Notes under the pieces: model-generated
Database searches by the model: none
What the model was told of the DNA's origin: nothing
What the model saw: the letters and a program-made list of their open reading frames with translations, nothing else
Made by a program: the position numbers and the translations under genes
Shown: positions 25,084-34,401 of the stretch, in pieces
Numbering within the stretch: position 1 is the stretch's first letter
Layout of the letters: every line of letters starts with the position of its first letter
NCBI RefSeq assembly: GCF_003412465.1
Contig: NZ_QTJV01000001.1
Coordinates: forward strand, 1,116,001 to 1,180,000
Direction: 5' to 3'
Source: Chitinophaga silvisoli
GTDB lineage: Bacteria; Bacteroidota; Bacteroidia; Chitinophagales; Chitinophagaceae
Length of the DNA: 64,000 bases

Positions 25084-25807
25084 TGTAGGCAGTCGTTTTG
25101 TACCCCGCCTGCTCGCAATGGGGTATGATGTACGTATCCTGGTACGTCATGCCATTGCATCAGCAGCTGAAGTTGTGATCGGCGATTTAAATGATGCAGG
25201 TACTTTACCTGCTGCTGTAGCAGGTGTAGATGCTGTTATTCACATTGCCGCTGCTTACGATCCTGTAAATGATACTAATTTCTCAGCAAGCCTGTCTCTG
25301 GCCCATGCTGCTATTGCCGCAGGCGTACAGCGATTTATCTTCGTGAGCACAGCCAGGGTGTACCGGCCTGATTACGGTCGTCCTGCCAGGGAAGATGACA
25401 GACTGGCTACACATGAAGACAATGCCTACTTCGCCGGCAAAATTGCTACGGAGCGGGCACTGCTTTCCCTGGAGATAGATACCCGTATCTTACGTTTAGG
25501 TTTTGTATATGGTGATGGGGATGATCACCTGGCAAGAATGAAAGGCATTTTTCATCCCGATGCAAAATTGCACATGATCCATCATAAGGATGTAGCACAG
25601 GCGCTCATAGTGCTTTTAAACACGGATGGCCTCAATGGAGAGATCTTTAACCTGGGAGATGATGCGCCTGTTAGTTTCAAAGAACTGGGTTTGTCTACCC
25701 CGGCCACTGAGCCATTGAGGTATCCTTTCGAAGGGATAATGGATACCTCAAAGCTCCGCGACAGGACCGGATTCCGGCTCCTGGTTCCGACTTATCAAAA
25801 GGAATAA
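25049..25807 (+). CDS. NAD(P)-binding epimerase-type protein
   Basis: A 252-aa extended SDR-type protein with GATGNVGSRF at the N-terminus and ALINIAA-like AVIHIAAAYDP. The catalytic pair is doubtful: the segment EDNAYFAGKIATERALL supplies a Tyr-x3-Lys (YFAGK), as in active SDRs. Last gene of the AraC-controlled operon; it overlaps the MFS gene by 35 nt and the convergent outer-membrane gene by 13 nt. Confidence 0.85.
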   Translation: MKKVLVTGATGNVGSRFVPRLLAMGYDVRILVRHAIASAAEVVIGDLNDAGTLPAAVAGVDAVIHIAAAYDPVNDTNFSASLSLAHAAIAAGVQRFIFVSTARVYRPDYGRPAREDDRLATHEDNAYFAGKIATERALLSLEIDTRILRLGFVYGDGDDHLARMKGIFHPDAKLHMIHHKDVAQALIVLLNTDGLNGEIFNLGDDAPVSFKELGLSTPATEPLRYPFEGIMDTSKLRDRTGFRLLVPTYQKE

Positions 25808-27525
25808 TTATACCCTAAGGTGGCTGTCAGGCTACCCATCGTACCCTTGCTACTCCACTTGGTCTGATGAACTGCATTCATATTCAGGTTATGTTTTTTC
25901 TTCAACATATACCCTGCATTCATACGCAGGTTCAATACCTGTCCCTGTTGCTGGCCGTTATTTGCACTTTGGTTGTAAGAGCTGGTAAAGCCTGCCGTCA
26001 CCTTCCTGTTAAACAGCCTTGCATTCACGCCCAGCGTAGGGCCAAGTGTGAGAAAATCGTCTCTGCCAATGGTATTATAACTCAGGTTGAATGCTGCCAT
26101 AAAGCTGATCTGCTTTGGTATCAGCAACAGTGTATAGCCGGTGCTGGAATTGTAAAAGCGTGATCCATTGCCTTTATAGAGCACATCGTTCTGTATATCT
26201 GCCGCATCCTGAATACTTAAGTTCACATTGATATTATGTGCTTTTTTCTTATTGTTTTTAAGCATATAAGACAGTGTCAGTGCTGCACTCTGGGAGATCT
26301 GTTTGAAGTTCAGCGTATCCATATATTCATACGGATTGGTCTGGTTGATCTGTTCAAATTGTGGTTTTATATGCGTGTAAGTCTGGAAATTTGAGTAGTT
26401 GAAATTCGCATTCCACCTGTCATTCGGCCTGAAAGCGGCATTGACAGCACTTACCATGCGGAAGGTGGACCCGGCTTTTACATGGTTCAGGTCATCCCGC
26501 TGATAACCCACATTGCCGGATAAAGTTAGTTTATCATGCAGCATAGGCTGTGATAAATTTACCGTAATGTTTTCCAGGTCATTATTCATATAGTAAGCTC
26601 CCAGTGTCTGGTAGCCGGGGTCTATGCGCTCATAACCAAAGCCCAGTACACTCTTATGTATGGCATAGTTCATACCTAATCTGATTGCCTTATAGTATTG
26701 TGTATTTCTCGCATCGTACATAAATACGCTTTCCAGCAGGTTATAACTACCACCGCCTTTGGGCGTACGATTATAGTCACGCTTATCCAGTTTCAATGCA
26801 CTATTGGCGTATTCCACTGTAAATTCCATTCCTTTCGTAGGCCGGGCAATAGCGCCTACGCTGAAAGCCAGGTCTTCCTTCGGATAGATGCCAAGGGTAT
26901 CCGGCAGGTATTGCAGGGGATCTTTGGAATCCCAGGCCTTAATGAAACTGGCATACAGTGTGTAATCACGTTGAATCAAAGATAGTTTGGCACCATATGC
27001 CATGCGCTTGTAAGTTGGTAAGATACTTTTATTGGTGCTGTCATAATTAACAGCGCGCAGCAGCCTTCCATACATCACACTGATAGCCCAACCTGGTTCC
27101 GGGGCAATATCCAGTCCTATACCGGTGAACTGATGCCCGTTCAGTGTATAAGGAGAGAAGGTCATGGCTACATCTCCAATATGCGCTGTCACGCCCTTAT
27201 AACCAGGGTGCAGACTCAGCCTGTTAGGCATAGTAGGGTAGGAGTATCCGGCTCCTGCATTGGTGAGGTTAAATGAAAACGGGAGGTTAATCCGGCCGAG
27301 AATATTTGTATTCACATTACCATTCAGGTACCAACTAAACGGTTGCCGGCCGGCACCACTACCACTGCTGAATACTGAGCTGGCACTCACGCCGCCGTTT
27401 ACTTTGAGGGGTTTGCCGGTACCAAACAGGTCCCTGATATGTTCCATATCTATCTGCTGTCCTACAGATAGTAAAGGTAACAGTATAGTTATTGTGCACA
27501 GGTATAGGATGCGGGTTCTATTCAT
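25795..27525 (-). CDS. outer-membrane beta-barrel protein (surface operon gene 8)
   Basis: A 576-aa protein with a signal peptide ending LLSVGQQ and repeated amphipathic strands with alternating aromatic residues, finishing in a strand ending TATLGYNYSF with a C-terminal Phe, typical of outer-membrane barrels. No TonB plug is present. It is not obviously a PorP/SprF protein. It is the last gene of the eight-gene block and overlaps the PKD lipoprotein gene by 8 nt. I infer a role in anchoring or passage of the surface proteins made by the operon. Confidence 0.7.
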   Translation of the reverse strand: MNRTRILYLCTITILLPLLSVGQQIDMEHIRDLFGTGKPLKVNGGVSASSVFSSGSGAGRQPFSWYLNGNVNTNILGRINLPFSFNLTNAGAGYSYPTMPNRLSLHPGYKGVTAHIGDVAMTFSPYTLNGHQFTGIGLDIAPEPGWAISVMYGRLLRAVNYDSTNKSILPTYKRMAYGAKLSLIQRDYTLYASFIKAWDSKDPLQYLPDTLGIYPKEDLAFSVGAIARPTKGMEFTVEYANSALKLDKRDYNRTPKGGGSYNLLESVFMYDARNTQYYKAIRLGMNYAIHKSVLGFGYERIDPGYQTLGAYYMNNDLENITVNLSQPMLHDKLTLSGNVGYQRDDLNHVKAGSTFRMVSAVNAAFRPNDRWNANFNYSNFQTYTHIKPQFEQINQTNPYEYMDTLNFKQISQSAALTLSYMLKNNKKKAHNINVNLSIQDAADIQNDVLYKGNGSRFYNSSTGYTLLLIPKQISFMAAFNLSYNTIGRDDFLTLGPTLGVNARLFNRKVTAGFTSSYNQSANNGQQQGQVLNLRMNAGYMLKKKHNLNMNAVHQTKWSSKGTMGSLTATLGYNYSF

Positions 27526-28861
27526 ATTTCTGTACTTTAATATCTGCCACTATATAGGCTGTGCTACCTTCCAGCACATAATCCTTTATCTTAATGGCAC
27601 CTTTACGGCCATCTGCCGTTTGAAATAATATAATCCGGGGTAATACTGCCTGATCAAACTGCCATCCCCCACTGGCTGCTGTGGGTATTTGCAGTGCCTG
27701 CAAAGGCGCATCGTTCTGCATGTTGTCAAAATCACTTTCACTGAATGATATACCACAATTACATGACTCCTGTTTATTGATAAACCGGGTCACGGTAGCC
27801 CCGGGTATAGCAGGGAAAGTATAGCTGGCAGCAGAATCGGGAGATATAAATTTGTTGTAGGTAAAGGTGCGGTTCAGCCCGAAGAAGACGAGGTCTATCT
27901 CTTTGCCATCATTTGCCAGGTCATCGCCTTTACGGTATACTTTCCGCAACCGGGTTGAATAGAAGCAACCAATGTCTGCATGTGCTGTACTGATACCCAG
28001 TTTTATGTTGGTGATCGTACGCAGACCGGAATTGGGCCTGACGGTAATCGTCTTGCTCACCGTTTGTGTTTCCTTGCCATTGTTATTTGTCAATGTAATG
28101 GTATAGGTGCCGGGATCCTTAAAGAAAACAGTATTGGCACTTGTGGTATCGCTGGCAAGTACGCCACCTGCACTCTCCCATTGTTGGGATAGATAACTGA
28201 CGCTTTTACCTGTCAGCACTGCTGTGAGTGGGGCTTCATAGTCGTCATCGAAAGGGCCGGGTGCTACCGCAAAATCAGTATGTAATGGTGGCTTTACAGT
28301 AATCGTTTTGCTGGCAGTGAATTTCTGTCCGCCATTACTTACCTCCAGGGTGATCAGGTGAGGACCTGGGGTAGTAAAGGTAACAAGTGGTGCCTGCTCA
28401 GTATTGGCACTGGCCGGGTTAGCATCCTGGAAAGTCCAGTTATAGCTGCTGGCACCAGTTGTACGGTTGGTGACCTTTACCTGTACGGGTGAAAAATCGT
28501 TGACCAGAATGTCTGCATCAAAAGAGACCTGTACGGCGCTATCCAGTTCCAGTACAATCGTCTTGCTGTCACGGGTGTCTGCATTCCAGGCTTCCAGTGT
28601 GATCTTATGGGCACCTGCCTGTGCAAAGCGTATGCTGCCCGGGTTCTCGTAATCGGATGTTGCAGGTTCCCCACCTTCAAAGCTCCATTTGAAATTTGTA
28701 GCCCCTGTACAGCGATTCGTGATACTTACAGTGATCGGCACTGTGTGGGAAGTATCGGCCAGTGAATAACTGAAGTCTACAGTAAGCGGCCTGTTTATTT
28801 CCTTGTAACAGGCCGCCAGCAGTAGTAAAATTAGGATATAGGAGATAAATCTGGTCATCAT
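27518..28861 (-). CDS. PKD-domain lipoprotein (surface operon gene 7)
   Basis: A 447-aa lipoprotein with a lipobox at LLLAAC (Cys18). Three PKD-type domains follow at about residues 25-110, 110-195 and 195-285, each with a Y.W.F motif (NFKWSFEGGEP, YNWTFQDANP, and LSQQWESAGG in a weaker third). The C-terminal 160 residues are unclassified and contain a Cys pair (ESCNCG). Anchored at the outer membrane, it probably supports the neighbouring barrel or the large surface proteins. It starts 2 nt after the SMI1-type gene. Confidence 0.8.
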   Translation of the reverse strand: MMTRFISYILILLLLAACYKEINRPLTVDFSYSLADTSHTVPITVSITNRCTGATNFKWSFEGGEPATSDYENPGSIRFAQAGAHKITLEAWNADTRDSKTIVLELDSAVQVSFDADILVNDFSPVQVKVTNRTTGASSYNWTFQDANPASANTEQAPLVTFTTPGPHLITLEVSNGGQKFTASKTITVKPPLHTDFAVAPGPFDDDYEAPLTAVLTGKSVSYLSQQWESAGGVLASDTTSANTVFFKDPGTYTITLTNNNGKETQTVSKTITVRPNSGLRTITNIKLGISTAHADIGCFYSTRLRKVYRKGDDLANDGKEIDLVFFGLNRTFTYNKFISPDSAASYTFPAIPGATVTRFINKQESCNCGISFSESDFDNMQNDAPLQALQIPTAASGGWQFDQAVLPRIILFQTADGRKGAIKIKDYVLEGSTAYIVADIKVQKYE

Positions 28862-28863
28862 AT

Positions 28864-29283
28864 TTAAAGTCCTTCTGCTCTTACAAAATCAGTAAATGTG
28901 TTTGTGTACTGGACGATGTCGTCTAAACTTTCAACCATGTAAACAGGTGGATTTTCGTTTCCATCGCATATGAAATAAAGCACGGTACCCTGCCATTGGC
29001 CAAAGAAGAACATGCCTGGTGCTATTTTGAATTGATGGCTATGTTCGGTGTTGACCATGTCAAATTCGATCGTTGCTGCATTTTGTTCCACTTCATCAAT
29101 CGTGGTATAAAATCCTTCCAGCAGGCCCCCTGTATTTTTCCCAAACAGGCGTAAGTACTCTTTATAGGCTGCAGGGAGTCGTAGCTGGTGCTTTTGCTCC
29201 AGCTGTATAATCTCCTCTTCTGTACAGCCCCTGGCTTTACTTAAGCGAGGCAAATAGTTTTTTATAAAATCTAAATAGGCCAT
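28864..29283 (-). CDS. SMI1/KNR4-family immunity-type protein (surface operon gene 6)
   Basis: The 139-aa protein has the SMI1/KNR4 pattern: CTEEEIIQLEQKHQLRLPAAYKEYLRLFGKNTGG at residues 20-53, followed by the FFGQWQGTVLYFICDGNENPPVYM strands. No signal peptide, so it is cytoplasmic. SMI1/KNR4 is a frequent immunity-protein family beside polymorphic toxins. Here it starts 2 nt after the deaminase-tipped 938-aa gene, which fits protection of the producer from that toxin domain. Confidence 0.85.
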   Translation of the reverse strand: MAYLDFIKNYLPRLSKARGCTEEEIIQLEQKHQLRLPAAYKEYLRLFGKNTGGLLEGFYTTIDEVEQNAATIEFDMVNTEHSHQFKIAPGMFFFGQWQGTVLYFICDGNENPPVYMVESLDDIVQYTNTFTDFVRAEGL

Positions 29284-29285
29284 GC

Positions 29286-32102
29286 TTAGTAATTAATTTT
29301 TTTAGTAGTAATCACATGTAGCTTCACGTTCGGGAACATCTGAACAAACTGCGCCATTACATAGGAGCAGGAAGGACAAGGGATGAGGTCTGTGTACATT
29401 GTAAGGTCCTCTACTATGTTTGGATATTTACCGCCCTTTACTGCATGTTGTTTGTAGGCATAATATTCCAGGGCGATGATATCTGTATCCCATTTTCTCG
29501 TTTGAGTTCTTGGAGTGAAGACCCTGTTGGCATCATTATCCATTAAAGTGTAAAAAGACTCAGGAATAAATGTTTTAGCCATTGCCTTATTATATGCTTT
29601 CCCACTCGCTACCAGGAATTCATCCCAGGGATAGATCACCCGTGCCAGGTTTCTTGTAGCACCAATATTATACCCTCCTTCAGACTCCCGTTTTCTCCAG
29701 TTTGCCACCTTGGTATCCCATTCCTTATCAGCTACATCCATTGTTTGAACGGTCGCTGTCGGGTTATTAAGGTAGAAGTACCTGAAGCCCTGGAAGCCTT
29801 GTTCGCCCTTGATCTCCAGGAACATTCCATCAATGTCTGTCTTCCGGCTGTTCCGGGTAGATTTTGACATCAGGCCATCGTTTAGTAGCCCTATTTCCAG
29901 GCTGCTAAGCGGTTCGTTGATATACAGGAAGTTTGCGTCTGTATATACCAGTGGATCCTGAGCAGCATCACCACACCAGTAAGCAACGGCATCAACCAGG
30001 TTCTTGAATGGCTCCATTAATGCTTCTCCTTTCGCGATATCCTTAATCGAGATAGTTGCATCAATTCCACTGGCATGCTCAAACACTTTCAGGAATTTTT
30101 TCCCTCCATCAGATGTGTTCAACCACTGTTTTAATTGCGGCGCACTGGTGACCGTTGTTCCTATTGTATTAAGCTCCTGCCCGATTTTTAAAATATCATT
30201 GGCTTTCTGGACCAGACTGCCTTTAGGGTTGAATTTGAAGTTGTATTCCCCTCTGGCAAAGGATATTACTTTGAAAATAAATTGAACATTATCCAGCCTC
30301 CTTTGTGTAATGGTCTTGTCTATATTATAGTATAGCAGTAACGCCGGTATAACTATTCTTCTGTTTTTAAAAGCGCTTTCCTCCCCGTTGATCATAAATT
30401 TGATGGGGAGATCGGTCTCCGGAATAATGCCGATAAAGTCAAATGGCATTAACTCCTTTTTAAAAGGAATACTCGCGAAGAGGTTGTCGGGGAGAATGTT
30501 ACTGCAGAGCGCAAAGTCACTACTACCATTATAGTCGAAAATAATGGTATTGTCGGCCTTGTGAGACCCCTTGATATTCTTTGAATATTGCTGAGTCGCA
30601 GTAGGATCATAAGGGATCCAGCCACAGGGCTTGTCATCGTTTTGTTCGTGGTATAACAGTATTCGATCTGAATACTCCTCATAGGCAAATTGACAGAGCA
30701 GGTATACCAGTGCTGTATAATTCGGCCTTCCGGATAAATCAGGAGGGATAGGTATTTTCATTTTTGTTGTCCACTCCACGATGTCCATCACATATGGAAG
30801 CGCATCTGCTGTACTCAGATCATCTGATCCTGCAAGCAATTTGAATAATACCCCATTATTGGAACCTAGGTACTCCAGTAATGCCAGGCGTTGTTCCTGG
30901 GGTGTACTGGCAACAATATCTAAAATGAGATTCTCGCAGAAATTGGTGCTAAGCCATTGGCTGCTACCATCTCCACAGAAAAACTTCTCGCTCATTTTCT
31001 GGAGCAAACAGGTACGTGTGCTCAGTGGCAGATCTACCAGGCTTCCTGCAATAGACGTTGAAGAATTTGGAAGTGGCTCCTTGTATAATACCTCCAGTCG
31101 TGCAATCAGATCTTTATCGTTTACACAATCAGCATTCGGTATTGCACTCCCTGATTTTGCAGCAAAGAATGTAAACACATTCCTGATCATCTGCACGAAA
31201 TAGTCGGATCTGGTTACAATATTGCCTGTGGTGGTAGCAGGATTGTCATTGACCTGGTGCGCAGTATTGTAGGTGAAAAAATCTGAAATGACACTGGCAT
31301 CTATATCTGTGCTGTGTGAACATCCACTTAATACAAAGGCAGTAGGGAACGGAGGGCCATGCTCAATACTGATCTTAGGGCCGACTCCCGTTGTTCCCTG
31401 GCTAACGATCGTTAGCGGTTGCTGATTGATGTAAAAATTGAAGAGGTAAAAAACAATAAACTTTGGCTTATTCTGTGCCTTGCTGAATTCTATATTTTCT
31501 ATGGGCTCTCCGACCTGCTTCAGGATTGCATTGATTACCCCATTTTCCCGTGGTGAAAAGCTATCGGATGTTTTGTCTTCTTTTACCGTTTTCGAAAAGG
31601 ATTCTGTTTTCACTTTCGCCCAGTCATAGTCACCTTCTTCTGCATCCAGGTTTTTATAATTGTAGATGCCTGAGATCACGAAGTAGATCTGGTAATCCTT
31701 GTAGGGTGTATTTTCCAGGTAGGTTTTCCTGAGCAGGCGAATCCAGTCATTGATCAGGAATCCTTCTCTAACTCCGTCTTTATCCAGGGTGCGATCCAGA
31801 AAATAGGAAAGGTTTTCCGGCCAGCCCCTGTCTATCCAAAACTTCCTGGCACTATTACTTCTGAAATATTTAAAGAAATAATCAGGTTCTTTACCATCAT
31901 CCGTCACCACATAATTCTCCTCCGCCTCCCTGCCTTCCTTCGCCAGTCGCTGATTCTCCTGGATCCGTGCAAACAGGTGCTCCCTGATAGCTGCTGCCTT
32001 TTTATTTACCAGACTATCATCCCCGGGCTTAGCACTTGCACCAAGCGCTAAGCCCGTAAGGAAAATAAAAAGTACTGTTATTTTAAAAATGACCTGTTTC
32101 AT
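29286..32102 (-). CDS. large exported protein with C-terminal deaminase-type toxin domain (gene 5)
   Basis: A 938-aa protein with a signal peptide ending LGASAK. Residues 30 to about 780 are unrecognised. The last 70 residues resemble the toxin deaminase fold of the nucleotide-deaminase superfamily: zinc half-site RKWDTDIIALEYYAYK (Asp872, Asp874) and PCPSC (Cys909, Cys912) followed by YVMAQFVQMFPNVKLHVIT. Typical families have D-S/T-E; here the catalytic Glu position is Asp874. It has no T9SS sorting domain. Directly followed by an SMI1/KNR4 gene. Deaminase assignment is by motif only. Confidence 0.65.
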   Translation of the reverse strand: MKQVIFKITVLFIFLTGLALGASAKPGDDSLVNKKAAAIREHLFARIQENQRLAKEGREAEENYVVTDDGKEPDYFFKYFRSNSARKFWIDRGWPENLSYFLDRTLDKDGVREGFLINDWIRLLRKTYLENTPYKDYQIYFVISGIYNYKNLDAEEGDYDWAKVKTESFSKTVKEDKTSDSFSPRENGVINAILKQVGEPIENIEFSKAQNKPKFIVFYLFNFYINQQPLTIVSQGTTGVGPKISIEHGPPFPTAFVLSGCSHSTDIDASVISDFFTYNTAHQVNDNPATTTGNIVTRSDYFVQMIRNVFTFFAAKSGSAIPNADCVNDKDLIARLEVLYKEPLPNSSTSIAGSLVDLPLSTRTCLLQKMSEKFFCGDGSSQWLSTNFCENLILDIVASTPQEQRLALLEYLGSNNGVLFKLLAGSDDLSTADALPYVMDIVEWTTKMKIPIPPDLSGRPNYTALVYLLCQFAYEEYSDRILLYHEQNDDKPCGWIPYDPTATQQYSKNIKGSHKADNTIIFDYNGSSDFALCSNILPDNLFASIPFKKELMPFDFIGIIPETDLPIKFMINGEESAFKNRRIVIPALLLYYNIDKTITQRRLDNVQFIFKVISFARGEYNFKFNPKGSLVQKANDILKIGQELNTIGTTVTSAPQLKQWLNTSDGGKKFLKVFEHASGIDATISIKDIAKGEALMEPFKNLVDAVAYWCGDAAQDPLVYTDANFLYINEPLSSLEIGLLNDGLMSKSTRNSRKTDIDGMFLEIKGEQGFQGFRYFYLNNPTATVQTMDVADKEWDTKVANWRKRESEGGYNIGATRNLARVIYPWDEFLVASGKAYNKAMAKTFIPESFYTLMDNDANRVFTPRTQTRKWDTDIIALEYYAYKQHAVKGGKYPNIVEDLTMYTDLIPCPSCSYVMAQFVQMFPNVKLHVITTKKINY

Positions 32103-34390
32103 TATTTCGTAAGTTGATCTGAATTAAGAATGATTGTAAGCTGGTCGATCATTGTTTTCTTCACCGTTTCTATCAGTTCTGCATCTGTCTTGCCGTTCAT
32201 TTTATCCGTCATAATGGTCTTCAGCATGCTGGTACCATTCAGCGCCTTATCTTCAGCCAGGTATTGTGAAATGGCATCCGGTGTTTGATAGAACTTCTGT
32301 ATAGCAGCCACCAGTTTAAATGCTTTTACACTACCTGCAGCAATGCTGTATTTTCCTGTCACTTCATTGAACTGTTTCATCTCATCTGTGATTTCCCCCT
32401 CAGACAAGGTCACCTGTTCTATGGTGCCTATTATAAAATTATCGGAGCCGGCTCCTGTTTGTTTCAGTCCCTGTTTATCATAGATGGCCTGTTGCATGGC
32501 AGTCGTCTGCGATTGCAGATCGGTAGATTTATCCAGGTCCTTACTATCATCTTTCAGTGCTTTGATGGCACTTACAAATATGTTGGCCACCGACTTCACC
32601 AGTTTATCCTTTTCTTCATTCACTGCTGCTACTTCTTTCTTCGCTTCCTCAAATTTTTGTTTCGCAGCATCTACCTTTTCCTGTGCAGCTGCTTTCTCCT
32701 CCGGGGTCTTTGCTTCACTTAATTCTTTTTGTGCTGCATCATACTCCTGTTTGGCTCCCACCAGCTTATCCGCCGCCTGGTCCATGCGTGTTTTCAATGC
32801 ATCCGGCAGCTCTTCTTCCGCCAGTTTTTTGATCTGCTCTGCCATAGCCTGAATGGTCAGGTAGTCCGCATCCAGGGAAAGATGCGCCAGGTCATTGATC
32901 ACACTGGCCAGGTTGGAAAGGGCCTGGGCTACAGTATCCACACTCACTACCTGCGGTGCATTCGGATCAAATGTGGTCATCAGCATTCCACTCATCAGTT
33001 GCTTGCTGGTATTTACCTGTATATTGTCGAAGGTCACTTTCACACGGTTATAACCCAGGAATGGAATAGTGATATAGCCTGTACCAGAGTAGGAATTTCC
33101 ACTGCTCTTCAAAGAGGTGAAGCGCACGGGGAAATCGCCAGCCATGATCTGGTCATCGGCCTTCAGTGTTTTTAGGACCGTATCATTGGCCAGCTTAATA
33201 TTTGACAGGAGACCACAGGAACCACTATCGATAGGTTTTGCCGGCATCTCAAAAGCCTGGGCTTCTCCCAGTGTCACACTTCCCAGGCTACAGGAACCAC
33301 CTACACGGTATTCGTATTTATGCCCCGGTACCGCATCGCGGATGATGGCCTGCGTTTCCGTACTTCTTATATTGAACCATTCCGCTTTGTTATTATCCTG
33401 TTCCCTGTATTGTACCTGGTATTCAAACATTTTTGGTTGTGGTGCCCAGGTGATGGTGGCTTCTCCATTGGCTACAGTAGCTGCCACCTGCTGGGGAGGC
33501 TGGCAATCCTGCTGTAAGCTGAAGTAATAGATCTCGCTATAACCATTGTTGGTAAACACATCAAATACATCCAGTCCCTGTTTGGCAATAGCGCGGATCC
33601 GCCAGCCATATCGCTTGCCCGGTAACAAGGGCGGCTCTGCCGGTCCATATAATAAAGTAGTGGCAGTAGTGGTGGTCTGGTAAAGGGGAGGCATTGTACC
33701 ATAAGCCGCCTCGGGCAGTATGGTGGTATCCCACAGCTCTACCATCGTAAATTCATATTCTGTGAAGAAAGCGGCATTTGGACTTCCCAGATGTCTCGGT
33801 GTCCAGTTGAACACAATATTCAGCGGTTCGCTGAATGCAATGGCTTCTCCCTTGCGTGGCAGGTTCAGCAAAGGGGGATCGCTGCTGCTGATCCATACAG
33901 ACGGTGAGCAACTTTGTTTGTCATTGCTGATCTGTCGTCCACTGCTTGTTTCAATTACGTCTATACAAAAGGAGTAGAAGCCATCCGGCAATTTCCCGCT
34001 CTGCATCAGCTGGGATTGCGTCATGCCGGAGACTTCCAGGTTGTTCACATTAAAATAAGATGTGAGGTCATTCAGTGACAATTGTACCGGTACCCCGGCA
34101 TCCAGCTGAATAACAGGATATGAACCGTAGTCACTGTTGCGCAGTGCGACAGTCGTTCCTTTAATACTCAGCCTGAGGCGAACAGAAAGCGTAGGCTGTT
34201 GCAGGTCGGTATTCAGCAGTGTCACGATCATCCTGGCCGATGTACCCGTGTAGAGGTTCGCCAGCATGGGTGATACTGGTTGCAGGGTTTGCACCTGCAC
34301 CCTTACCGGGTATTGTTGCGCGCTTAAAGGTTGGCATATTATGCTGAATAATATGCCAACTGTTATTTGAATAATTCGTTTCGCTGTCAA
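32102..34390 (-). CDS. TANFOR-like / fibronectin-type protein with coiled coil (gene 4)
   Basis: A 762-aa exported protein with a signal peptide ending QPLSAQQ. The N-terminal 300 residues match, as I remember the family, proteins annotated as TANFOR domain-containing (VQTLQPVSPMLANLYTG, VIQLDAG, LPDGFYSFCIDV, FNWTPRHLGSPNAAFF). A fibronectin type III-like domain follows (about 300-390, ATITWAPQPKMFEYQVQYRE), then a beta region and a long coiled coil (about 517-620, rich in AKQEYDAAQKELSEAK). It overlaps the 938-aa gene by 1 nt (TAATG). Probable scaffold of the surface complex. Confidence 0.75.
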   Translation of the reverse strand: MTAKRIIQITVGILFSIICQPLSAQQYPVRVQVQTLQPVSPMLANLYTGTSARMIVTLLNTDLQQPTLSVRLRLSIKGTTVALRNSDYGSYPVIQLDAGVPVQLSLNDLTSYFNVNNLEVSGMTQSQLMQSGKLPDGFYSFCIDVIETSSGRQISNDKQSCSPSVWISSSDPPLLNLPRKGEAIAFSEPLNIVFNWTPRHLGSPNAAFFTEYEFTMVELWDTTILPEAAYGTMPPLYQTTTTATTLLYGPAEPPLLPGKRYGWRIRAIAKQGLDVFDVFTNNGYSEIYYFSLQQDCQPPQQVAATVANGEATITWAPQPKMFEYQVQYREQDNNKAEWFNIRSTETQAIIRDAVPGHKYEYRVGGSCSLGSVTLGEAQAFEMPAKPIDSGSCGLLSNIKLANDTVLKTLKADDQIMAGDFPVRFTSLKSSGNSYSGTGYITIPFLGYNRVKVTFDNIQVNTSKQLMSGMLMTTFDPNAPQVVSVDTVAQALSNLASVINDLAHLSLDADYLTIQAMAEQIKKLAEEELPDALKTRMDQAADKLVGAKQEYDAAQKELSEAKTPEEKAAAQEKVDAAKQKFEEAKKEVAAVNEEKDKLVKSVANIFVSAIKALKDDSKDLDKSTDLQSQTTAMQQAIYDKQGLKQTGAGSDNFIIGTIEQVTLSEGEITDEMKQFNEVTGKYSIAAGSVKAFKLVAAIQKFYQTPDAISQYLAEDKALNGTSMLKTIMTDKMNGKTDAELIETVKKTMIDQLTIILNSDQLTK

Positions 34391-34401
34391 CGGTAGCTTC
34401 T

